Shown here: piece after piece, positions 59,801-64,000 of the stretch
How positions within the stretch are numbered: position 1 is the stretch's first letter
Layout of the letters: each line of letters opens with the position of its first letter
Assembly (NCBI GenBank): GCA_020744425.1
Contig: JAGMUV010000025.1
Coordinates: 806,001 to 870,000 of the forward strand
Length of the DNA: 64,000 nt
Direction of reading: 5' to 3'
Source: Dactylonectria macrodidyma
Taxonomy: Eukaryota; Ascomycota; Sordariomycetes; Hypocreales; Nectriaceae
Position numbers and translations under genes: made by a program
The notes under the pieces: model-generated
Seen by the model: the letters and a program-made list of their open reading frames with translations, nothing else
Database searches by the model: none
Told to the model about the DNA's origin: nothing

Positions 59801-61744
59801 TCGGTTCGAATCCTCATCAGCTCGTGTTCAAAGAAAACAGACAAGTCATGCTTGATCACCGGCTCCGGTATTTCATGGAGGATGATGTCTTGATAGTTGT
59901 CCTTGATGGAGTTAAAGCCAAGTCGAATCGGGAGTTCTGGCCTACTGGTGATAAAGATCTTGAGCCCGAGGTTCTGGGCTTGGCCAAAGAGATGAATGAT
60001 GAATTTGATCTTGCTTTCCTCGGCCTCGCACTCATCTAGCGCATCAATAAGAACAACAATAGGATCATTCTTCACAGAATTGGGCGAAATCGCTGCAAGG
60101 GGCTGAACAATGAGCTTGTTGAGCTGCTCCTGTAGCCCTTTGTCAGTGATGGCAGAGTCCGCATCAATCGCTTGTTTGATATGAGGGGCGATAGTTGGCT
60201 TCCTGGCAGCAATTTGGGATGCAATGGTTGTGAAGAGTTGGGTTGAAGTTCCTCTATCGCCTTCTGCTCTTTTGAAAAAGAAGCTTGCGCCAAGATGTCC
60301 TGACTGGGCAAGAGTCCGAGCAATAGTACGAGAGATAGTCGACTTTCCGGTACCCGCCATGCCGTTGAGCCAGAAGATTGGCTTGGCTAACGGATTCTTG
60401 GACCATTCCACGATCTGTTCAAGGAGCTCGACTCGGGTGTTCGGCAAACACGTTGGATTCCCCTCCTCTGCATGGGAATCAAACGAAGCTCCCGCAGCGA
60501 CTGGGAGACGATCGAGCACTGCTCTTTGGTTGGCATCAAGTACAGCGGTGCTTTTTTATCTCCATCAGTCACCCGAATCAGGCATGTAGGACACGCATAC
60601 TATCTTACCGTGTTTCTCGAACTTCATTTCTTGTGTTGCTTGATTCAAGTTCAATGTTATCAAGTGCGTGAAAAACTAGAAGTTTGTTAATGATGTATTT
60701 ATCATAATAAATTAGCCACTACCTACTCGATCCGAGAAATTCAGCTGCTGGTCGCGTAGCCTCCAGACGTAGTGTCGGAACGAAACTGAGAAGCTCCTTG
60801 GCATATGCAGCCGCCGTAGCAGAGGCATATCGCTGCCACCGATCATTCTTATGTGAATCAGCATAATCACATATGCCCCTGATCACCAGGCATGGGAAAG
60901 AGTTCATCAGGCCAGCAGCTTCCATTTCGAAACAGATACACTCCTTTCCAGCAGCTTTCGCGATACTGTCTCGGGTAGAGGCGTCCTTGACGAGCGTGTT
61001 CCCGGACGCGATAATGCCATAGTGAATCTCCGGGTTGGTTGTGTCGCGTTCTTCACGCTCAATCACCCAGTCTGGGTCGCACTGGTCGCAACTATCACCC
61101 TCGACATGCGTGTAGGAGGAATTGAAGAGCCGGTCGTTCTGGGAGCCTTGGTGAGTAAAGCCAGGGACTTTGTTTCTCGTTTTTGCCATTCTAGGGTTGG
61201 CCGTCCACATTGCTTGTAGCAGTTCCGTAACCCGGGAATCCGCAATCTCGTGCTCTGCCTGCAACTTCGCCAGCGCTTGCAGGAGGACTGGAGGGGGCAT
61301 GTTTAGAGATCCCTTCCGCTCCCATGTTTCTCCCACTTTCGCCTTACCCAAGTCATACTGAACGACGCCTCCGGTTGTTCCGTCCGGTTGGCTGACGACA
61401 ATATCTCCCAGCCGGATATCTCGTCCGTGATGCGGGCGACCGATGGCACCACCAATTCCCACAAGCAAACCAATCCTAATGTGAGGCAGGGAAGATATCA
61501 GGTTCGATGCCGTAGTTGCCGCTGAAACTATGCCATACAATCCGGAGGGGAGTGATGCTATGACGATATTATGCTGGCCCATCCGACCCCATGTGTACGA
61601 GTTCGTGTCAGATTGAAGTTGGTCAAAGTCTTGAGGAGTTTCGTGTCTGTTGTCGAGCAAGGCTGTAGCGGCTGCACGCTCGATCGGTAAAGCGGCGATC
61701 CACCCGATGGTATACAAGCCAGGGCTGTGCAGTCTCTTCGCCAT
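56855..61744 (-). CDS. Fungal NLR: nucleoside phosphorylase - NACHT - WD40 repeats
   Basis: Four exons, 61744-60727, 60675-60609, 60550-58954 and 58900-56855, join in phase to 1575 residues; introns are 51-58 bp. Residues about 10-335 form a PNP_UDP-type phosphorylase domain (YTIGWIAALPIE, GLLVGIGGAIG, CFEMEAAGLMN, RGICDYADSHKNDRWQRYA). A linker leads to NACHT: P-loop GMAGTGKS at 425-432, Walker B IVVLIDALDECE at 526-537, ITSRPE at 562-567. From about residue 965 some 12 clear WD40 units follow, with one or two decayed units at the end. Such STAND proteins oligomerise on ligand sensing by the repeats and trigger incompatibility or immunity-like death in fungi. No frameshift or stop was seen. 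ATG 61744 was chosen because the phosphorylase begins there; an in-frame upstream ATG at 61879 exists. Confidence 0.93.
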
Positions 61745-62018
61745 CGTGAGGAAGATCGGCTGAGCCCATCCGATCAAGCTGGGGAAAGTGAAGTCCCTGA
61801 GTAGGTGGAAGAAGCAGATTGGAGAATTCATGTTGGGGCCAGGAGCGGGGTAGCAGGCTCCAGCTCCAGTCAGCCGCATGCAAGAACCAACAGATTGGAT
61901 CAATCTTCGTCGAATCAGAGACTTGAACAGCGGATCAGGCTGGCGGCAATGGGCTCGGCACAGGAGCTGACGGTTTGAGACATTGTCAAGTGGCTAAAGA
62001 CTTTGTACTATGTACTAC
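61745..62018. other. NLR upstream region
   Basis: Short region upstream of the NLR start. The frame is open upstream to 61903 but without phosphorylase similarity. No TATA box stands out. Confidence 0.35.
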
Positions 62019-62282
62019 CTAGAAGAAGCTAGCTCTTGTCATACTTCTACTTGCTGGACTGACTGAGTGTGGCGGAGAGTCCTCCACCTCAACCACCTCA
62101 TCATACGGGCCAGGAAGGGCTGCAGTTCTGGACGTGGCCCGACGTTGGGATTGAAAGGAGTTGGCTAAGCCGCAACGGCCACAATAGTTTTCGCCGGCGT
62201 ATATGGTGGTAAAGAGGTCATGGTGCTTCTTCCCGGCCTTGATGCAATAGACATACTTAGGGGGGATGTCTGGGGGTGCCAT
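62019..62282 (-). CDS. Small hypothetical protein with Cys/His pattern
   Basis: 87 codons from an ATG at 62282. The N-terminal half has a possible metal-binding pattern (YVYCIKAGKKHHDLFT then ENYCGRCG), and the C-terminal half is Ser/Pro/acidic. It is on the same strand as the NLR, ending 274 bp upstream of its start. I do not recognise the family; it may be real or a transposon remnant. Confidence 0.35.
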   Translation of the reverse strand: MAPPDIPPKYVYCIKAGKKHHDLFTTIYAGENYCGRCGLANSFQSQRRATSRTAALPGPYDEVVEVEDSPPHSVSPASRSMTRASFF

Positions 62283-62809
62283 TCCGTTTAAAGAGAGCGC
62301 CGAAACTAGGGAAGGAAAAGAATGAATCGAATTGACATTGGAACGAGATTTAACATTTACAAAACATAACAAAGTTGCCCTTTGCGACGGCGGATGATGA
62401 TCACTAGACTCTCTTCAGCATGAGATCGCCGCGCTAGTCCGCTGCTGACCCGACGCGGGAACACTGCACTATCCCACTGTTGGCTTATCACGCTGCTGCT
62501 CACACACAGATGGTTGACACCTGCGGTGAAACCTCATACGCAAGAAATGGCCTTTGTTCAAATGGGGGTTCGCAATTTGAGCCTCTGAGTTTGAATTTGG
62601 GGCCATAGTGAAGCAAAAACTTTGGGGTCTAAGGGGCACTGGCATTAGGGTTCCGTCGAGGTAATTTACCGAACGGTAATTTACCTATCTGACCAAGGTT
62701 TTTGACGTCAGAAACCTCGAGGTATGTTACATGTCGACACTCTTTACACTCTTTACACTCTTCTAGGCGAAAGAACGGGTTGGCGCTGCCGTGAGCGTGG
62801 CACCGGGAG
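62283..62809. other. Intergenic region with micro-repeats
   Basis: Contains GGTAATTTACC twice (62,660-62,684) and ACTCTTTAC in tandem (62,737-62,764). No gene. Confidence 0.45.
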
Positions 62810-63268
62810 ATGGACGCGACCGCCGAGGAGATCATGGTTGCGGGTGGGGATTCGGTGATTGCGACGCGTCGCTCGTCGAGATCTGTGAAACCAACCGCGA
62901 AAGCCCAAAAATTTTGGCAAGTAGCCTCAAGCCAGGCCGGAACATCGAAGAATGCCGGCACAAGGCAAGTGGCAGCAGGCGACAACGACTGGGACAATGC
63001 GGACGAGGGATTGCAGGCCATGGATGGCGTTGCCCGCAGCGATTCATCACCAATACAGATGATGCTCCAGACGACGCTCCAGGAAACGTCGAGCCATCTC
63101 ATGAGCAAGCAGAAACAGATGCTGGAGAGACTCTGGGATGCTTTGGTGGAGAACCAGCAGAAAGCGACAAAGGTGATTAGCGATCAGCTGGAGATGATCC
63201 GACAACTGCAGCAGGAGATACGGACGGTCAGGGCCGAGGCGTACGGTCGCACATTACCTTCCGAATAG
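62810..63268 (+). CDS. Hypothetical protein with C-terminal coiled coil
   Basis: 152 codons from ATG 62810 to TAG. The first 80 residues are low-complexity and basic/polar (ATRRSSRSVKPTAKAQKFW). Residues 80-150 are strongly helical with heptads (MLQTTLQETSSHLMSKQKQM, QLEMIRQLQQEIRTVRAEAY), a likely coiled coil. No signal peptide or catalytic motif. Layouts of this kind occur in small nuclear proteins and in retroelement gag/ORF1 proteins; neither can be shown here. Confidence 0.4.
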   Translation: MDATAEEIMVAGGDSVIATRRSSRSVKPTAKAQKFWQVASSQAGTSKNAGTRQVAAGDNDWDNADEGLQAMDGVARSDSSPIQMMLQTTLQETSSHLMSKQKQMLERLWDALVENQQKATKVISDQLEMIRQLQQEIRTVRAEAYGRTLPSE

Positions 63269-63933
63269 TGTGCAGTACTGTAGTCTTGCAAGGGTCCACA
63301 ATATTACTAAGTATTTCCACATGGTTGAGGCTTCCCAAAAGGGTTATGTCACCCATGTGGTAATGTGCGACCGTAGACCGCTGCTGGCCCCGCCGGATAT
63401 GTATTTTGCCGAAATCCGCCGTGGCCGACGGTAGGGCTGATCTATGATAGAGAGCAATGTTGGGCTTCGGGTTGCGGGTTGGGACATGCGTCTTGGCGAC
63501 AGCTTGGAAGAACCTTTTTTTTTTGACTTTTTTTTTTTGCTTGAGAGCAATATCTTGCTGATTCAATACTTCTCATATTACTTATTAGCAATGCATAAAA
63601 CGGTCAATATGATGTATTTTATACTTTTGAACGTTATGAATCGTTTTTAAAAAGTTTTTAATCGCGGACACGCTGTTGTGTCTGAGCCCCACTTGCCGTC
63701 TGGCCTCATTCCTCCCTCTATTACCACAGAGAGTGATCCACAATAATGATGCACAGCACCAAGAATCAGGCTGCGATAACGACAGGATGGTCTCCCTCCC
63801 AGGATCCAATGTCTCATCAGGATGCACGTCTTGAGCAACACAAAGAAGGTCATTTAATCACTCACCACCGGCCGGGGCCCCTCAAACTTAGCACGGCTGA
63901 TTACGCACCCCCACAACCCCAGTAAGCAACCCC
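63269..63933. other. Intergenic region near the window end
   Basis: No supported gene. T-runs at 63,515-63,540 and an AT-rich patch at 63,580-63,665. Confidence 0.4.
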
Positions 63934-64000
63934 AGCTCGACCAAGGCAATGTCCAGTTCGGACGGCAAAGTGCATGATTGTTTTGGCGCTGCTGCAGGTT
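63934..64000 (+). repeat. Direct repeat shared with 721-787
   Basis: 67 bp, about 88 percent identical to 721-787, cut by the window edge. The matching region after 787 suggests that the repeat continues outside. Confidence 0.8.

Overview
The window reads as nuclear DNA of a filamentous ascomycete (Pezizomycotina). The reasons are short 46-103 bp GT-AG introns, fungus-specific families (CFEM/PTH11-like receptor, BBE-type FAD oxidoreductase, fungal P450, fungal NLR with nucleoside-phosphorylase and WD40 domains), fungal retrotransposons and Fot1/pogo elements, and a 31 kb block carrying the mutation signature of repeat-induced point mutation (RIP). There are no bacterial-style operons or ribosome binding sites. 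The species is not identifiable by eye.

Left arm (1-23.6 kb, mixed base composition). A degraded LINE RNase H fragment and unmutated repeat copies lie at 0.4-1.5 kb. A secreted FAD-linked oxidoreductase (minus) and a CFEM-domain seven-helix receptor (plus) diverge from a 1.1 kb promoter region. After a gene-poor stretch holding a 568 bp mobile element come a small secreted, probably GPI-anchored protein, a small hypothetical coiled-coil gene, a truncated Mutator-like transposase, and a divergent pair of a sugar transporter (minus) and a cytochrome P450 (plus).

Middle (about 23.6-54.65 kb). A gene-free AT-rich block made of nested, RIP-mutated transposons. Layers can be peeled using target-site duplications (TSDs). 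The oldest is a minus-strand Ty1/copia. It was hit by a solo LTR (TSD AGTAT), a Ty3/gypsy element (TSD ATTAT) and a second Ty1/copia on the plus strand (TSD ATATT). The second copia was hit by two opposed Fot1/pogo elements, one of which carries a 564 bp element with a 9 bp TSD. The right half holds three copies of an unclassified 1.1 kb element; two of them are bounded by 14-15 bp direct repeats.

Right arm (54.7-64 kb). An orphan N-terminal piece of one NLR sits just downstream of a complete 1575-residue NLR: nucleoside phosphorylase, NACHT, then about 12-14 divergent WD40 repeats. Such proteins act in fungal non-self recognition and regulated cell death. Two short hypothetical ORFs follow, and the last 67 bp repeat a segment near the window start.

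All gene models were spliced by hand from the sequence, and reading phase was checked across every junction. Family names come from remembered motifs, not database searches.
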